Position numbers and translations under genes: made by a program. This document shows positions 63,934-64,000 of a DNA stretch of 64,000 bases, one piece after another (position 1 is the stretch's first letter; the number at the start of each line of letters is the position of its first letter). The notes under the pieces are model-generated. The model did no database searches and had not been told where the DNA came from. It saw only the letters and a list, made by a program, of their open reading frames with translations. The DNA comes from JAAOII01 sp965207945 (lineage in GTDB: Bacteria > Pseudomonadota > Gammaproteobacteria > CBDBNL01 > JAAOII01): the NCBI GenBank assembly GCA_965207945.1, contig OZ242303.1:1116001-1180000 (forward strand). Direction: 5' to 3'.

Positions 63934-64000
63934 ATAACTATAACTCCAAACTCAAAGTTATATATACACCTATATGCAGCTAGATGATTTTGGGATTACG

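Overview
The window is a dense, AT-rich stretch of a bacterial chromosome with about 50 protein genes, six tRNA genes and few gaps above 250 bp. Gene content points to a free-living or marine-type gammaproteobacterium. The evidence is BamD, ErpA, RluD, a YheV-like zinc ribbon, the Na+-NQR maturation factor NqrM next to Na+-NQR genes, and a UbiH-family ubiquinone hydroxylase. I cannot name a genus. None of the six tRNA genes encodes the 3' CCA. There are no phage genes, transposases, rRNAs or CRISPR arrays.

Layout. 1-6.5 kb: a gene tail, tRNA-Glu, a ubiquinone hydroxylase, serS, a DUF288/STELLO-like putative glycosyltransferase, tRNA-Pro, icd and a Gate-domain membrane protein. 6.6-9.5 kb: tRNA-Leu, a DUF1697 protein and two tandem GT25 glycosyltransferases. 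9.5-18.3 kb: a peptide ABC importer with two paralogous binding proteins, followed by gamma-glutamyltransferase. Together they look like a route for taking up and cleaving gamma-glutamyl peptides such as glutathione. 18.5-21.3 kb: a GT92-like glycosyltransferase and a capsule-synthesis (KpsS-like) protein. 21.3-25.6 kb: a YheV-like zinc ribbon, glpK and an Fe3+-type ABC permease and ATPase without a binding protein. 25.6-30.9 kb (plus strand): two tandem OlsB/hemolysin-like N-acyltransferases, an ATP-grasp ligase, a phosphomannomutase/phosphoglucomutase and argB.

30.9-43.3 kb is one long minus-strand block: gltD, a 1364-residue GLUG-repeat lipoprotein, nqrC, cfa, nqrD, nqrE, nqrF, a PAP2 phosphatase, a DUF3108 protein and msrB. 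Na+-NQR is therefore split: nqrA and nqrB are absent, and a fatty-acid cyclopropane synthase sits inside the cluster. 43.4-50.6 kb is housekeeping: rpmE, tRNA-Ala, hemW, erpA, nqrM, metK, fba, pyrB, ruvX, bamD. 50.7-54.8 kb: two EamA transporters, rluD, two tRNA-Lys genes and a class IV aminotransferase. 54.9-63.9 kb: a second giant GLUG lipoprotein, a 952-residue membrane protein of no family I recognise, sat and a third EamA transporter.

Three themes run across the window. First, short tandem repeats (6-15 bp units) occur at gene starts, gene ends and inside coding regions. In genes they are usually in frame, and several start codons lie inside them. Second, many promoters look leaderless, with a TATAAT-like -10 box 5-9 nt before the start codon. 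Third, tandem or dispersed duplication is common: GT25 pair, binding-protein pair, acyltransferase pair, lipoprotein pair, tRNA-Lys pair and three EamA proteins.
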